A stretch of DNA of 64,000 bases from Meconema thalassinum. Taxonomy: Eukaryota > Arthropoda > Insecta > Orthoptera > Tettigoniidae. Location of the stretch: assembly GCA_946902985.2 (NCBI GenBank), contig OX336388.2:1388384223-1388448222 (forward strand). Reading direction: 5' to 3'. The notes under the pieces were generated by a model that was given only the letters and a program-made list of their open reading frames with translations, did not search any database and had not been told where the DNA came from. A program made the translations under genes and the position numbers. Of the stretch, positions 33,620 through 44,935 are shown piece after piece (position 1 is the first letter of the stretch; every line of letters begins with the position of its first letter).

Positions 33620-33790
33620 TAGTGCACACAGGTTTAATGTCTGCCTAGGGGCCAAAATGTTGCTCTGCACAAGATTTTTACGTGCCGTTAAATGCCAACT
33701 GACTGTTCTAGGAATCGATTCCACAACCGTGGACACAAGAAATCTGCACTTCAATGTCCTCAGCCATTTAGCTGGTTACTATGTCTTACA
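33620..33790 (-). repeat. diverged SINE fragment
   Basis: Contains TTTTTACGTGCCGTTAAATGCC and GATTCCACAACCGTGGACAC, similar to the body and head of the SINE at 22131-22359 in the same orientation. No target duplication seen. Confidence 0.45.
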
Positions 33791-34149
33791 GGCATAGGGT
33801 CTTAAAAATTCAAGGGAAAAAAACCTGATGTGAATCTAAAAACATTTCAACCTCACAATATACATGCAATTCTTCGGAGCTGGAAAATTACCATTAGGCC
33901 TGGATTATTTAACCTACTTAGAGGGATATGAAGTTTAGTTGAATATACAAGGGTTGCTTTTTTAGTTTTGGCAACGATGCTGCTGCTTTATGTTGCAACG
34001 GTGTTGAACTCTGCCATTGTTACCAAAAGTAGCTAACATGTATCCCCTCCCTTAGAGCACATGACCTCGTCCGTCCCCTACCCCATTCGTATGCAGTGGC
34101 GCCTGTTAGATGAGTAGTTGTGGGCAAGCGATCGTGCAAGACGGTCGCA

Positions 34150-34694
34150 ATGTTTTCGAAGCAGGAGCAGAGAACGTGGATAAAAATACAGTGTACTAGG
34201 GGTCTCACGGCTCGAGAGTCGCCACCAAGGACACCAAGAGGCGCGCAGTGCAGCTGCATCACCTTACGGAACGGTAGCAAGATGGGTTGCAGCCTTTCGA
34301 GATGTGCGCGAACGTGTGGAGGACATGCCTCGATCTGGTCACCCACCAGTATGTGATGAAAATGTACAGATGATGTCCGTGTTAGTGGAGGCAGATCGGA
34401 ACGTAACGCTTCGTGAATTAGTGCAGGATACAGGACTGGCTAAGTCGACTGTCCTCCACATCCTGAAGGACTGCCTGAAAATGAGGAAAATTGCGTCAAA
34501 ATGGGTTCCGCACGACTTAACCGACATGCAGAAATGGCTGCAATATGACGCTTCTCGTATGCACTTTCAGCGTTATGAGCGCAAAGGAGAGGACTTCTTA
34601 CGGCCAATCATAACCATTGACGAGATGTGGGCCAAATCATATGAGCCACAGTTGAAAAGCCAATCGAATGAGTGGTGGCACCACGGATCACCAC
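34150..34694 (+). pseudogene. mariner transposase, N-terminal half
   Basis: MFSKQEQRTWIKIQCTRG at 34150 is the first helix-turn-helix start. A frameshift near 34250 leads to the frame with VEDMPRSGHPPVCDENVQ, LRELVQDTGLAKSTVLHILK (second helix-turn-helix) and IITIDEMWAKSYEPQLKSQS (first catalytic Asp, near 34620). The frame is then cut by the gypsy element at HHGSP. The rest is at 39747. Confidence 0.88.
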
Positions 34695-34885
34695 TATTAT
34701 GTTTGAATAAAGCACATTATAGCTATTATGTTTTGGATAACGGATATTATAACTCTTTAATATGCACACACATCTGAATCTACATCTTAACACAATGAAC
34801 AACTTACAACTAACATTGTCACAGAGTAAAAGCATATATACACTCCGACCAAGTTCCATAGAGGACATAAACTAGATACATAATA
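34695..34885 (-). repeat. gypsy 3' LTR
   Basis: 191 bp, identical to the copy at 39551-39741 by eye. Confidence 0.95.
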
Positions 34886-34930
34886 GTCTCCCCCACTTAT
34901 ATAAAAACAAATAAAAGGAACTATTCATAT

Positions 34931-36520
34931 TCATTTGGGCACATAGTCTTGCAGATACTGAGGAGGTCGCCTGTCTCTGGCTGATCTTCTTAAATAATTA
35001 TCAGCAGGTGGTGGAAGGCTGTTTCGATCAGGGCGTTCATCTGGTTGCACGATGGTCTGCCTTGTATCATCTGAAGTGTGGGTTGCAGGAGGAATATCCT
35101 CATTTTCTAGTCTTGACTGGGTTGGTGTTGGTATGTTTGGAACACCACGCACAGGAGGATTTGTTGGAGCAAAAGTGACATGCTTATCTCTCTTTGGCAC
35201 GAGAGTCGATAATAACTGGTCAACATGCCGCTTTAAAATTCGTCCCGAATCCAATTTCACATCATAGTGACGCTGGCCGAGTTTAGTTTGTATAACACCA
35301 AACTGCCAAATATCACGGTTTTTCTGGTGAATCCGGACTTGCACTCTCTCTCCCACTTTGAAAGAGCGAACAGGGGGTGAGAAACTGGATGTAGTCAAGC
35401 TCTTTTGGTTTGGACATAGAGCATCCAACCGGATACGTAGCCGACGTTTCAAATATAGTTCAGCTGGAGACTGTCCACATGCCAATGGAGTTGCTCTGTA
35501 TTGAAACAAGATGTTCTGTAACTTAGTCGATAATGGTGCCGGGTCATTTACAGCAGCACGAAGTCGCCTCTTCAAAGTTTGGATGTTTCTCTCAGCTAGC
35601 CCATTGGTTGCTGGGTGCCCTGGTGCAATATATTTCTGAAAAATCCCTCTCTCCTTGCAATAGGATCTGAATACATCACTCGTGAAGATAGTGGCATTAT
35701 CTGACACAAGGACATTCGGGTACCCATGTACGGTGAAGATATTGTCAAGCAGACTGATAGTAGTTGCAGTGGATGGAGCGTCTTTCACCATTCGTACTTC
35801 GACCCACTTGGATTTCGCGTCAACACACATCAAGAAATGGTGGTTATCAAATGGCCCCGCATAGTCAATGTGTATGCGTTCCCAATTTTCTTCTGGTTCA
35901 TCCCAGGGGTGTATTGGAGCTTTTGGTGGATTTGAACGAGTCTGTGCGCACTCTTCACAAGATTTGATAAGCTTCTCAATGTCTTTGTCTAATTGCGGCC
36001 AGTAGACATATCGTCTTGCTAACTGTTTTGTTTTCACAATGCCGAGGTGTGTTAAATGTAACTCTTCCAATATTTTTCTTTGCAGTTTCTTTGGGATAAC
36101 AATTCGGTCTTGACGGAATAGAATACCATTTTCAACTGTATATGGTTCATCCAAGGATTGAGTTTGAAGACGTTGCAGGGTGGCACTAAGTTCTGGGTCT
36201 AACATAGTCTCATCATGGATAGTTTCGTACGTAATGGCTTCACTTGACACTTGAAGAATCGTTTCAGCACAGAGTTGTGAAACTTCTGCATTTATTGATG
36301 TTTCAATGTTTGGCGAGGTAGATGCAACAGGGGCTCGGGATAGGCAGTCAACATTTTCGTTATCTTTCCCTTTTTTCACTCTTACCGTGTAGTCAAACCC
36401 GGAGAGAAACGATGCATATCTTAGGAGCCTTGCGGATGTCATTTGTGGCAGGCCCTTGTTCTGATGAAAAATACGAGACAGAGGTTCATTGTCTGTCACA
36501 AGAATGAAATTTCTTGCCAA
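34931..36520 (-). CDS. gypsy RNase H end and integrase
   Basis: 529-codon frame overlapping the previous one. FILVTDNEPLSRIF continues RNase H. Integrase has a zinc-binding HLTHLG..CEECAQT region near 157-190, then the catalytic triad: IHIDYAGPF near 218, VSDNATIF near 275 and NGLAERN near 311, with the last two acidic residues 35 apart (DD35E). The C-terminus is Pro/Arg-rich with no chromodomain. All catalytic residues are present. Confidence 0.93.
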   Translation of the reverse strand: MARNFILVTDNEPLSRIFHQNKGLPQMTSARLLRYASFLSGFDYTVRVKKGKDNENVDCLSRAPVASTSPNIETSINAEVSQLCAETILQVSSEAITYETIHDETMLDPELSATLQRLQTQSLDEPYTVENGILFRQDRIVIPKKLQRKILEELHLTHLGIVKTKQLARRYVYWPQLDKDIEKLIKSCEECAQTRSNPPKAPIHPWDEPEENWERIHIDYAGPFDNHHFLMCVDAKSKWVEVRMVKDAPSTATTISLLDNIFTVHGYPNVLVSDNATIFTSDVFRSYCKERGIFQKYIAPGHPATNGLAERNIQTLKRRLRAAVNDPAPLSTKLQNILFQYRATPLACGQSPAELYLKRRLRIRLDALCPNQKSLTTSSFSPPVRSFKVGERVQVRIHQKNRDIWQFGVIQTKLGQRHYDVKLDSGRILKRHVDQLLSTLVPKRDKHVTFAPTNPPVRGVPNIPTPTQSRLENEDIPPATHTSDDTRQTIVQPDERPDRNSLPPPADNYLRRSARDRRPPQYLQDYVPK

Positions 36521-38708
36521 AAATATAGTTGTAGAAGTGTGTTGTGGCGAAAATTATTGCCAGCGCTTCCCGGTCAAGCTGACTGTAATTACATTCTGCT
36601 GGTGTTAGGGCACGAGATGCATAGGCGATGGGTCTTTCTTGGCCATCCATCTCATGACTTAATACTGCTCCAACACCAGTAGGACTGGCATCGGTTGACA
36701 AGATGATAGGCAGTGATGGGTTGAATGGGGTAAGGACACGTTCACTACATAACTCGGACTTGAGATTCAAGAAAGCTGCTTCACAGGCTGCAGACCAGAA
36801 AAACCGTTCACCTTTCCGCAATAACTGCCGTAATGGGTGGGACTTCGTTGAAAAATTAGGAATGAACTTTGCATAATAAGTCACCATACCAAGGAAGCGT
36901 CTCACTTCTTCATTGTTTTTAGGGCGTGGCATTTGTGACACAGCTTGAACTTTCTCTGGTGACTTGCGGATCTCATTATATGATACAATATGCCCTAGGT
37001 AGTCTATGTTTTCCTTGAAAAATGAGCATTTGCTTTTGTTCAAATTCAGATTATTTTTCGAAAGCCGTTCTAGACAGGCTATTAAGTTCTTGGTGCACTC
37101 CTCCTTCGTTGTACCATGTATTATGATGTCGTCAAAATAAGCTTCAGCTTTTGGAAGACCATGAAGGATCTGTGATAATATCCTATTAAATTCTGAGGGG
37201 GCAGTTTTGATGCCAAAACTCAGTCGGTGCATCCTGAAGGTTCCTTTGTGAGTGGATATAGTTTGAATCATACTACCTTCTTCATCAACCTTCAGATGTA
37301 GATATGCCTTGTATAAGTCTAACTTGCAGAAAAATTTTGAGTTTCTAAGACTATGTAGAACATCATTAACTGGTCTTATGGGATGGTTTGCAGAAATCAA
37401 CCTTGAATTTACTCCACATTTGTAGTCAACACATAACCTAACTCCCCCATCTGGTTTTGGGATAACAACAAGAGGCGATCCCCAATCACTTAAAGCTGTG
37501 GGAGAAATAACTCCTTCTGATTCCAATGAAGCGAGTTCCTTTTCAACGCGTTCCCGAAGAGCAAAAGGGACATCACGTTCACGATTGAAGACAGGTTTCA
37601 CCCCCTCTCTGAGTTGCAGTTTTACTTCAATATTGGGAACGCATCCAATTTTTTCTTCAAAGATTGTACTATACTGATGTAAAATATCCTGAATTGACTG
37701 CACTGAGTTGACAGATTCAGTGTGAAGTGATTGATTTGTGTCCTTGTCAATTTCCTTCAGATCAAGGCCGAGGCCCCTGATCCTAACACGACCAAGCAAT
37801 GCGGCATGACCTTGCGGAACTACAAAAAGATCTGCAACAATTTCTTTCCCTTTGTATGATACTGTGACAACAATTTTTCCTCTGGGTTTGATAACATGAT
37901 CAGAATATGATCGAAAACAGACATTTGTTGGCTGCAATGGCAAACCAAGACCCAAGGTTGAACATTCGTTCTCTGAGATGAGTGAATATTTTGCTCCCGT
38001 GTCGACTTCAAATCTTTGTGATTTATTGTTGAGTTTAACACTGATAAAATATTTATCTGATTCTTGTCCTACTTCAAAGAGATCTTCGATGCATTCCAGT
38101 TGTCCTATCCCGAAATTGGTTTCAGGGTGGTCATGCAAGTTGTCATCTATGTTCTCAGTTGCAATGTTGTGTGTATTTGACTGTTGAAGAAGTGTAGTGA
38201 TACAAACTTTTGCAACATGTCCCACTTTCCTACATGACCTACATTTAAGAGAGTTTCTGTTTGTGCGACAATCTCTTGACCTGTGGTTTGAATTTCCACA
38301 ATTCAGGCATAATCCATCAATACCTAGTGCTCTATAAGTGACAGAACTACGGCGGCCCCTGGACTGTGAACGTGAGTGAGAGCCTGGGCTAGGCTGTTGA
38401 ACAAAACGTGACAGAGTATCACTGCTATATTGATTCCTACTTCGGTCATTATATGAACTTGTGGCTTTTGTTACTTTGTTTGTGTCCTCTATAGTGTCTG
38501 ACGGTGTAGTGAGCTGTTTTGACAGCTGATTACTCTCATACCGCGATGCTTCCAAGGCTATAGCCTTCTTCAGGAGATCATCAAATTTCGTGTCATTAGA
38601 CTGGAGAAGTTTCTCTCTGATCCAATTATCTCGCAAGCCACGTATAAATTGTGCACGAAGCCGCGATTGAAATTCTGGCGTCACATGTACACTGAATATA
38701 AAAGTCAC
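36486..38708 (-). CDS. gypsy Gag C-terminus, protease, RT and start of RNase H
   Basis: 740-codon open frame. Residues 1-60: capsid end (TPEFQSRLRAQFIRGLRDNW). About 137-175: two CCHC zinc knuckles (CLNCGNSNHRSRDC, CRSCRKVGHVAKVC). About 233: protease active site FEVDTGAKYS. About 400-560: reverse transcriptase (LDLYKAYLHLKVD; YFDDIIIHG is the catalytic motif near 525). About 670: RNase H start (LSTDASPTGVGAVL). It ends at FGKKFHSCDRQ, where a frame slip in AAATTTC separates it from the next frame. Gag and Pol appear to be one continuous frame in the intact element. Confidence 0.93.
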   Translation of the reverse strand: MTFIFSVHVTPEFQSRLRAQFIRGLRDNWIREKLLQSNDTKFDDLLKKAIALEASRYESNQLSKQLTTPSDTIEDTNKVTKATSSYNDRSRNQYSSDTLSRFVQQPSPGSHSRSQSRGRRSSVTYRALGIDGLCLNCGNSNHRSRDCRTNRNSLKCRSCRKVGHVAKVCITTLLQQSNTHNIATENIDDNLHDHPETNFGIGQLECIEDLFEVGQESDKYFISVKLNNKSQRFEVDTGAKYSLISENECSTLGLGLPLQPTNVCFRSYSDHVIKPRGKIVVTVSYKGKEIVADLFVVPQGHAALLGRVRIRGLGLDLKEIDKDTNQSLHTESVNSVQSIQDILHQYSTIFEEKIGCVPNIEVKLQLREGVKPVFNRERDVPFALRERVEKELASLESEGVISPTALSDWGSPLVVIPKPDGGVRLCVDYKCGVNSRLISANHPIRPVNDVLHSLRNSKFFCKLDLYKAYLHLKVDEEGSMIQTISTHKGTFRMHRLSFGIKTAPSEFNRILSQILHGLPKAEAYFDDIIIHGTTKEECTKNLIACLERLSKNNLNLNKSKCSFFKENIDYLGHIVSYNEIRKSPEKVQAVSQMPRPKNNEEVRRFLGMVTYYAKFIPNFSTKSHPLRQLLRKGERFFWSAACEAAFLNLKSELCSERVLTPFNPSLPIILSTDASPTGVGAVLSHEMDGQERPIAYASRALTPAECNYSQLDREALAIIFATTHFYNYIFGKKFHSCDRQ

Positions 38709-39165
38709 AGTCTAGTAAGTGGCTTCTAAGAGTGGCAACAAATCCTGCAATATTTTGACTTTCTTTTTGATTGACGTTCAAAAAATAGTGTTGGGAAACT
38801 ACGGTTGAGACTTGGGGTGACAGTATTTGCTTGAAATGCTTTACTAGGTCATTATAACCAAGAGACTTGATTGGTTTATCAGGGCCTAAAAATGCAGAGA
38901 GATTGTTATAATGAATTGCCCCTATTGATGTACACAAGAGCTGAGCTTTCTTTGTTGGATCGGTGGCATTGTTGAAGTTCGCGTAATTTTCAAATCGTTC
39001 TAAATACGACACGAATTTTTCCTTTTCAGAATCAAATTTTTCAAAAGGTGTGATGTTAGTGGCTTGTGGGGTTGTGACGGGCTGGTGAGCTTGATACCTT
39101 TCAAGTAACTTCTCTTGAGAATCAGTAAAAATGTTCAGTAATTGTTGAAACTGATTTGCGTCCAT
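38706..39165 (-). CDS. gypsy Gag, N-terminal part
   Basis: Starts at ATG 39165 (MDANQFQQLLNIFTDSQEKL), the first ATG after the primer-binding site. A capsid-like helical region follows (PFEKFDSEKEKFVSYLERF, FLNVNQKESQNIAGFVATLR). The frame runs out just after LRSHLLDCDF; the expected continuation TPEFQSRLRAQFIRGL is one base away in the next frame. The break falls in a four-T run at 38700-38703. Confidence 0.88.
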
Positions 39166-39550
39166 CTTGACGGAACTTAGAAATAATTTTAAAAGTCACA
39201 GTTCAAATATAATAAAATGTTTCAAGATAACAGATTTAAAACACACTGGGTAGTGATCGATGACCGAATATTGTCCTGGGCTTGAGAGAAAAAAAAACAA
39301 CATTGCATAACCTCAAAGTTCGAACTGCGATAAATATTATTTTGAATATGTGGCATGCAGGCACACATAGCTGAATATACGATGAGTTGCTTAGGATTGT
39401 TTACAAGTACTCTGTGTACATTTCATGTCGATTTGCCTGATTCTTGATTTTACTCACGTGGCCGTTGAAACAGACGACGTAAATACCGTACTTCATTGAT
39501 GTAGGCTATATCTGTACCGGAGAATCAAGTCCCAATTCCTCGTCGCCAAC

Positions 39551-39741
39551 TATTATGTTTGAATAAAGCACATTATAGCTATTATGTTTTGGATAACGGA
39601 TATTATAACTCTTTAATATGCACACACATCTGAATCTACATCTTAACACAATGAACAACTTACAACTAACATTGTCACAGAGTAAAAGCATATATACACT
39701 CCGACCAAGTTCCATAGAGGACATAAACTAGATACATAATA
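39551..39741 (-). repeat. gypsy 5' LTR
   Basis: 191 bp, identical to 34695-34885 by eye; the primer-binding site begins 2 bp inside it at 39548. Confidence 0.95.
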
Positions 39742-39746
39742 ACCAC

Positions 39747-40260
39747 GAAAACAAACAGTTCGACAAACCCCCACCAATGTGAAGGTAATGTTGATTCTTG
39801 CCTATGATTGGGATGGTGTGATCATAAAACATACCGTTCCCCCAGGGCAAACCGTTCATGTGGCATACTATTGTTCGTTTCTGCAAGACCATCTTCTAGC
39901 AGCTCTGAGAAGGAAACGGCGACACCACATCGATACTCCGCCCATCGTTCTGCTTGACAATGCTAGGGCACACACAGCAGGAGTTGTGTCTGCATTTTTG
40001 AATCGCTGGAACTGGGAGGTGCTCTATCATCCCCCCTGATCTCCTGACTTAAATCCCTGCGACTTTGATCTCATCCCGAAGATGAAGGAGCTACTGCGCG
40101 GGAACCGCTACCCTACAATTGGAGATGTTGTGCAGGCTGCCGAGCGCTCTCTTCGCACCATCGATAGATTGGGCAGTGCCAAACGGAATCCAACGGCTTC
40201 CGCGTCGCTGGGAACATGTTGTACGCAGTGCTGAAGACTATATCGAGGGCCTATGAAACT
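39747..40260 (+). pseudogene. mariner transposase, C-terminal half
   Basis: Continues the transposase after the gypsy insertion: VLLDNARAHTAGVV (second Asp, near 39956) and SPDLNPCDFDLIPKMKE (third Asp, near 40062). The second and third Asp are 34 residues apart, so this is a DD34D mariner. A TGA at 40039 interrupts HPP-SPDL, and frames slip downstream. Confidence 0.88.
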
Positions 40261-40330
40261 TGGAACCATGTAGGTGTGTTATTTATCAATTTATAACATA
40301 GTTGCCAAAACTAAAAAAGCAACCTATGTA

Positions 40331-40866
40331 TATAAGTTGTCAAAATGGAAATAGCAAGTACGAAACCTGTAATAGTACACAAAACCAAGACAATCAGCCT
40401 GTTGCATTTATTAATCAATTGCCAGCTTCTCGAACTACCAGTACTTCTTTGTATTGGAGCAACCACGAGATTTTACTGATGCTAGTAAGGAAGACACTTC
40501 TCATATCTCCCACAGTGCTTCTTCAATATGCACATTTTCAAGTACATTTGAATACAAACATTGCTCACACTTTATTTGTTACAACAATTTACGCTTTCAT
40601 GGCCGGTGTTTATAGCTATATACAAGTTGTCCGAGCTTGCAGGATGCGAGCATCCTCCATAGACCACAGCCTAGAAGACCGAACAACTCGTACACATCTA
40701 CTTTGTTTGATGATAATTCATTCAGGGACCTTGTAACATCATGGTCATTTAGCCCCATGTACTTCAGTACATACATATATACATGCATACAGTCGAACCT
40801 TGATATCTCCAACCTCTATCACTCGAATTTTCAACAACTCATAATTGTTATTTCCTGAACAAACCT
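40331..40866. other. intron sequence with a short dispersed-repeat piece
   Basis: Nothing coding recognised. 40720-40765 (CAGGGACCTTGTAACATCATGGTCATTTAG) matches the dispersed SINE-like family also seen at 6113, 47640, 56240 and 63850. Confidence 0.5.
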
Positions 40867-40867
40867 C

Positions 40868-42373
40868 CTATATTTTTAACCAATTTTCATTTATGTAAAA
40901 AATAGGCTTTTGCCCTTGTGTATGTGTGCATATTTGTGTCCCTCCCTAATAAAATCTAACTGCTGGAGCGATTTCAATGAAACTCAATGTAGTCATAGCA
41001 CCATTTCGGCCGACCCCGACCATGCCCTACAAAATGTATTACGTCTCACCGATCCAACATGGCGGCTGTGCGAAACATTTCACCGGCATTCTATATCTCC
41101 GAAACTATTACTGATATCACCTTGAAATTTTGAACGGTGATAAAGGGCACTACTAGCAGTTGCCTATGAGACTTTGAAAAACCCGCTAACTACAGAACGA
41201 ACATGGCGGCCAAGCAAAGTTGAAATATTTAAATAGACTTTTCTCGAGATTTAACAATCCAAACACAATGAAACTTGGTACAGAAAATTTTTATACACTT
41301 GGTAATGCACTGGCATCTAAGTTTGTTCAATTGTTTACATAACCTTAAGATGGCGGCTGTGCGCAATATTTCACCGACATTCTATATCTCCGAAACTATT
41401 ACTGATATCACCCTGAAATTTTGTACGGTGATAGAAGGCACTACTAAAAGATCACCTATGAGATGAGACTTTCAAAATCCTGTTGAACCAGCGAAGTTGA
41501 AATATTTAAATAGACTTTTCTCACGATTTAACCATCCAAACGCAGTGAAACTTGGTTCAGTAAATATATATACACATTGTAATGAACTAGAATCTAATTT
41601 AGTTCAATTGTTTACATAACCTCAATATGGCAGCTGTGCAAAATTTTCAAATTAAGTCTTTACTGCTTGTGTATTAATCATGCGATCAAAGTGAACGTTT
41701 GAATAATGAACCTACGCAACAATCGTCATCTAATAGTACATATATAAAAATCCAACATGGCGACCATCTGAAATATTTAGGCGGTTCTCAATATCTATTA
41801 ATCTATGACAGCAATGAAACTGAAATTTTGTATGTTGATAGAAGCTATGAACATAAGATAACCTATGGGACTTTCAATAACCTCGTGAGCACAAATTCAA
41901 CATGGCGGCGACGCGAAATATAAATATTTAAATGGACGTTTCTCGCGATGTAACCATCTGAGCGCAGTGAAACTTGGTGCGGTAAATGCTTATACAAATT
42001 TTAATCCACTGGCATCTAATTTACTTCAATTGTTTTCATATCTACAAGATGGCAGCTGTGCAAAATTTTTAATCTCTATTTTATTTCTTGTGTCCTAATC
42101 ATGCGATTGATGTTTGAATACTACACCTAAAATATTTAGATGGTTCTCAATATCAACTGATCTATTGCAGCAATCAAACTGAAATTTTGTATGTTGATAG
42201 AGGCAATTAATCACAGTCCATATCCTCGCCGCTAGATGGGGGCTTCATTCATTCCATTCCTGACCCGGTCGGAGACTGGAAGCAGGCTGTGGATTTTCAT
42301 TTTCATAGAGGCAATTAATATCAGTAGGATATATGAAAATAGGCTATTTAGTTCTTCACGGAACTACTTGTTG
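40868..42373 (+). mobile_element. 1.5-kb repeat element, copy 1
   Basis: Shares start (AAAAAATAGGCTT), internal order and end (ATGAAAATAGGCTATTTAG..CACGGAACTACTTGTT) with 53014-54473. Built of related modules with recurring TTCAATGAAACT, ATATCTCCGAAACTATTAC and ATGGCGGC/ATGGCAGC. No protein. The 3' end forms a hairpin (AGTTC/GAACT) shortly before the end, as in Helitron-like elements, but there is no CTRR terminus, so the class is open. A truncated SINE lies within. Confidence 0.65.
42212..42304 (+). repeat. 5'-truncated SINE copy
   Basis: 93 bp with a 15-bp duplication ATAGAGGCAATTAAT (42197-42211 and 42305-42319). Same family as 5625-5953 (CGCCGCTAGATGGGGGCTTC, CCCGGTCGGAGACTGGAAG) with tail GATTTTCATTTTC; the tRNA head is missing. 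Confidence 0.88.
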
Positions 42374-42559
42374 TATTTATTATACATCGTTACACCACAA
42401 CATTACCTCCTTAATATTTCGGAAATTTTCCTCAACACATCCTCGGGGTTTAAGTTAATAGTTAGTTTGGACATTCAAGGAACGTTTGAGTTCACAAAAA
42501 ATATAGGTCGTCGCTTTGGAAAAAGGGTTGGTCTTCTTCAATTCCCTTATGCCTTCAAG

Positions 42560-42880
42560 CGTCGGGGTAGCCTCCTTTGAGCCATTTCTGCCAATCCGCT
42601 CTATCCGTCCAATCAGAGGCTAGCTGTAGTTTTCTGAATCACTTTACCTCCACATGGATGATTAGCCCAACGTAGAGTGGTTAGTTGGGTTACCTTCCCA
42701 TCCTCCATATTTATCCCCTGGAGACATGGTGCCCCAGATGGTCAGGGTTTGGGCAGGCATTTCCTCCTTAACCACTTAGGTATGGTTTTCCCGCCAATAC
42801 TCGGGTGACTGATGTAGTGGTTTGCCACTGGGCGATGGGGCTGCCACATCCCTACGCCGAGGGTTAATCTACGGTTGAAA
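42560..42880 (-). repeat. LINE 5'-end-like fragment
   Basis: Minus strand: GGGGCACCATGTCTCCAGGGGATAAATATGGAGG, similar to the 5' region of the LINE at 57299-61432 (GGGACACCCTCTCTCCAGGGG..AAATATGGAGG). No coding part attached. Confidence 0.45.
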
Positions 42881-43328
42881 AAAATGCTTGCTTACACCGT
42901 TCTTCTATTAAGCCGCCATTTCAAATCCTTCCAACTCGGTCCCCTCAAAAAATTTAGGATATTTTAGACTCTTATAGCGATCTTGTGAGTATCAGTTTCA
43001 CTGGTGCTAAGTTTCATGTTTCTAGGATGTCTGAAAATCCCTCACTGATTCATGTTTATTATCAGAATTTACCTACACATCGCTCCACCTCGGCCATGCT
43101 AACATCCTCAAGCTTATAAATTTGGCCACTCATAGCGCGGCGGTGCATTTCACACTCCAATGCACGGAGCCTATATTATATTACACGTCACATTCTTCCT
43201 ACGTATCTCCATAACTCAAATTTTCAACAAGAGTTTAGTGCTTTTCAGTCGGTCAACACGAATGTACCCAAAAGAGATGGGTTATGCCCTAATCCTGAAA
43301 TAAATTACATGAGATTCATAAAACACTA

Positions 43329-43369
43329 GGATGGCCAGTTTCGATCGTCAAGCGATCATCATCAGATCC
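43329..43369 (-). ncRNA. hammerhead motif, left repeat (cleavage site changed)
   Basis: Minus strand: GGAU / CUGAUGA / stem II GAUCG-CGAUC / GAAA / CUGGCC / AUCC. Stem I GGAU-AUCC intact, but the cleavage triplet GUC is GCC here, so this copy is predicted inactive. Confidence 0.72.
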
Positions 43370-43667
43370 ATTACACTTAGGCTACAAAATCTATGTTTGA
43401 AATACAGGTGAAAATATTTACAATATGTACAATTATTTAGTTGCAGTATTGGTACTGCAACTGTCAGTGTATGCTAAATGCAGTATATATGTTAGGTGAA
43501 ATGCTAAATGGTGATAGCTATCCGGAGATTGTACTTTAGAGAGATTATATGGTTGTAAACTATGGTTAAACTATAAAATTTTAGGCTAACTACTTATCTG
43601 ATTGTCTTCCGTATTACAGCTACTCGCAGTTTTCGTGCTCACTGGAACTCACTGTGCGGTCGACTGC

Positions 43668-44935
43668 TTAAAATGCCGTCTTTCCAATGACAAAAACAAC
43701 TCTGTAAATAACACAACAGAACTAGTAACAGCATTGAACACCCTACAAATGAAACCTAGCTTCAGGCTAGTATCCTTCGACTTAACTAACATGTACACCA
43801 ATATTCCGATTATTGAAGCAATCAACACTATCGAAAACAACTTAAAATCCAACAATTCGGTAAAAGAAATTTAAGAGATTGTGAGATTACTGAGGGTCTT
43901 TCTCACCCAAAACGTGTTTCAATTCGACAATAAAATATACACACAGAGAGAAGGCCTAGCAATGGGATCGCCACTAAGTGGGTTAATCGCTGACATCTTC
44001 ATCAATGCACTAGAAAATGCGTTCTTAGAAAAGACTTCAACAAAGGGAATAGTAATATGGAAAAGATACGTAGATGATGTAATTTGCATCTACGATACTG
44101 AACTAACAAGCGAAGAAACAATTCTCCAATCCATTAATAGCCTTCACCACTCTATCAAATTCACTAAGGAATCCGAAATAGACCGGAAAATAAATTATCT
44201 CGATATAACTATCGAATGTAAAGACAACGACCTTTCATATTCCATATTCCGGAAAGCAACACAAACCTCGCATGCAATCGACAATCAGTCTAATCACCCC
44301 AGTACGCACAAACTAGGGGGTTTCAATTCAATGGTGCACAGAGCTTTAAACATACCCATGTCAAAAGACAACTATAATAAGGAAATAAGAACTATTATGC
44401 AAATAGCAAAGGAAAACAACTTCTCGCCAAGCAAAATAAATCAAATTATAGCCAAACATAAAAATAAAGATAAAACGATTCCCAAACCGGACAGTAATGT
44501 GAAAAAATTTGCGCGTTTCAACTATGTGAATGCGAATACATATAAAATCACTAACCTATTCAAAAAACAAGGCATAAAGATAGCTTTCACGACGAAAAAC
44601 ACAACCGCTAGGCACCTCCTAAATAGTAATCTAAATAAACGTGACCCGTATTCAAGGTCAGGGGTATATTCTATAACGTGCCAAGACACCGATTGTCAAG
44701 CTAATTACATCGGGCAGAGTGGAAGGCGAGTAGACACACGTTAAAATGAACATAGGAATGCGATAAGATACGGAACACATTCAGCCGTGTGCGAACATAT
44801 GTGTGACGCAGGGCACAGCTTTACCAACATAGAGTCGGACCTTAAAATAATCCATCACGAATCGAAAGGCAGAGCTCTTGACATAAAGGAAGCAATCGAG
44901 ATACACCTAGCAAACGAAACAATCCCAACAATCTA
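43668..44935 (+). pseudogene. Penelope-like RT (partial) and GIY-YIG endonuclease
   Basis: Single frame with two in-frame stops (43872 and 44742). From the left: RLVSFDLTNMYTNIPII near 43768 (first catalytic Asp), FQFDNKIYTQREGLAMGSPLSG near 43920, WKRYVDDVICIYD near 44060 (catalytic YVDD), INYLDITIECKDNDLSYSIF near 44193, and the GIY-YIG nuclease GVYSITCQ..ANYIGQSGRRVDTR near 44663, continuing past the stop as NEHRNAIRYG and CEHMCDAGHSF to 44935. The N-terminal third of the RT is missing; the frame begins where the left inverted repeat ends. Confidence 0.88.

Larger units (their letters stand above)
34695..39741 (-). mobile_element. Ty3/gypsy LTR retrotransposon (Mag-like), recent insertion
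   Basis: 5047 bp with two 191-bp LTRs (34695-34885 and 39551-39741) that read identically, starting TATTATG and ending CATAATA, flanked by a 5-bp duplication ACCAC (34690-34694 and 39742-39746). Minus orientation: primer-binding site TGGCGACGAGGAATTGGG next to the right LTR, polypurine tract AGTGGGGGAGAC next to the left LTR. It codes gag, protease, RT, RNase H and integrase, with two single-base frame breaks. The integrase region resembles the Mag-like K02A2.6 group. Confidence 0.95.
33948..40328 (+). mobile_element. mariner transposon split by a gypsy element
   Basis: 28-bp inverted ends CAAGGGTTGCTTTTTTAGTTTTGGCAAC / complement of GTTGCCAAAACTAAAAAAGC.., flanked by TA (33946-33947 and 40329-40330). 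Removing the 5.05-kb gypsy insertion and its 5-bp duplication leaves about 1.33 kb, the usual mariner size. Confidence 0.92.
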
